Part shown: one piece after another, positions 63,765 to 64,000 of the stretch | How positions within the stretch are numbered: the first letter of the stretch is position 1 | How the letters are laid out: the number at the start of each line of letters is the position of its first letter | Assembly (NCBI RefSeq): GCF_011806525.1 | Contig: NZ_JAAVKI010000002.1 | Location: 597,445-661,444, forward strand | Direction: 5' to 3' | Source of the DNA: Thalassospira sp. HF15 | Lineage (GTDB): Bacteria > Pseudomonadota > Alphaproteobacteria > Rhodospirillales > Thalassospiraceae | Length of the DNA stretch: 64,000 nt | Program-made: the position numbers and the translations under genes | Notes under the pieces: model-generated | The model's database searches: none | The model's input: the letters and a program-made list of their open reading frames with translations, nothing else | What the model was told of the DNA's origin: nothing

Positions 63765-64000
63765 ATGCAGAATCTTTCGCGCTTTTTTGTCGATCGCCCG
63801 ATCTTTGCTGGCGTCCTGTCCGTCCTGATACTTTTGGCGGGCCTGATTGCCATGTGGCGTTTGCCGATTTCGGAGTACCCGGAAGTCGTGCCGCCAACCG
63901 TCGTGGTCGAAGCCAAATTCCCCGGTGCAAACCCCGCCGAGATTTCCGAAACAGTTGCATCCCCGCTTGAAGAGCAGATCAACGGGGTTGAGGGGATGCT
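63765..64000 (+). CDS. RND (HAE1-type) efflux transporter, 5' part
   Basis: Only the first 78 codons are in the window; the gene runs off the right edge. The start MQNLSRFFVDRPIFAGVLSVLILLAGLIAM is the characteristic RND N-terminus: a short cytoplasmic amphipathic helix and transmembrane helix 1. It continues EYPEVVPPTVVVEAKFPGANPAEISETVASPLEEQING, the conserved porter-domain beginning. This is the AcrB/MexB-like drug-proton antiporter that pairs with the adaptor upstream. AAGG upstream serves as a ribosome binding site. Confidence 0.96.
   Translation, partial: MQNLSRFFVDRPIFAGVLSVLILLAGLIAMWRLPISEYPEVVPPTVVVEAKFPGANPAEISETVASPLEEQINGVEGM

Overview
The window is a stretch of alphaproteobacterial chromosome, most likely from the Rhodospirillales and probably a Thalassospira-like marine bacterium. 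This rests on gene content and order, not on a database search: hemC-hemD-mitofilin-HemY divergent from tsaD-gpsA, tsaE-amgK-murU-addB-addA-trxA, glnK-amtB, a giant 180-kDa-type NAD-glutamate dehydrogenase, and moderately GC-rich DNA with tightly overlapping ATGA gene junctions. Almost all of it is core genome. I see no insertion sequence, prophage, integrase or CRISPR array.

Layout. 1-4487 (minus): haem pathway genes hemC, hemD, a mitofilin-like membrane protein and a truncated HemY. 4778-8039 (plus): tsaD, gpsA, YciI-like, EVE-domain and Rieske genes. 8078-11154: a hydrolase and two LPS-type glycosyltransferases. 11363-17793: translation genes (infC with an apparent ATA start, rpmI, rplT, pheS, pheT), interrupted by an orphan response regulator and an AEC transporter. 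17875-25154: a lipoprotein, a sensor histidine kinase, lepA, a UPF0303 protein, a GFA protein and a ferredoxin-NADP-reductase-like flavoprotein. 25171-34642: tsaE, peptidoglycan-recycling kinase and uridylyltransferase (AmgK, MurU), the AddAB recombination nuclease and thioredoxin. 34711-42687: the accessory region (see below). 42964-56263: ftsK, dapC-like aminotransferase, amtB, glnK, a UbiH-type hydroxylase, ompW, a four-gene CnoX operon, ProXp-ala, two identical tRNA-Gly genes, a DUF488 gene and fabI. 56631-64000: NAD-glutamate dehydrogenase and a TetR-regulated RND efflux system that runs off the window.

The most interesting part is 34711-40887. It holds a complete class II lanthipeptide synthetase (LanM, 1054 aa) followed on the same strand by four small genes. 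I interpret these as its precursor peptides because all four share one N-terminal signature: an acidic residue at 10 or near it, Met12, Trp15, then [Ser/Thr]18-Gly-Gly-Ala. Their C-terminal parts contain repeated acidic-Leu-[Ser/Thr]-Ala modules that each end in Cys. The precursors are spread out, with terminators between them. A remnant of a chemoreceptor 3' end lies between precursors 2 and 3 and matches the intact chemoreceptor gene that follows precursor 4, which looks like the scar of a tandem duplication. A two-part GNAT acyltransferase is divergent from lanM with an 85-base gap and may be a partner enzyme. No dedicated LanT exporter or protease is present here.

Regulatory signals seen directly include a near-consensus sigma-54 promoter before glnK-amtB, an FNR-type box before ompW, matching inverted repeats before the tetR and RND genes, a sigma-70-like promoter before the tRNA pair, and about a dozen intrinsic terminators.
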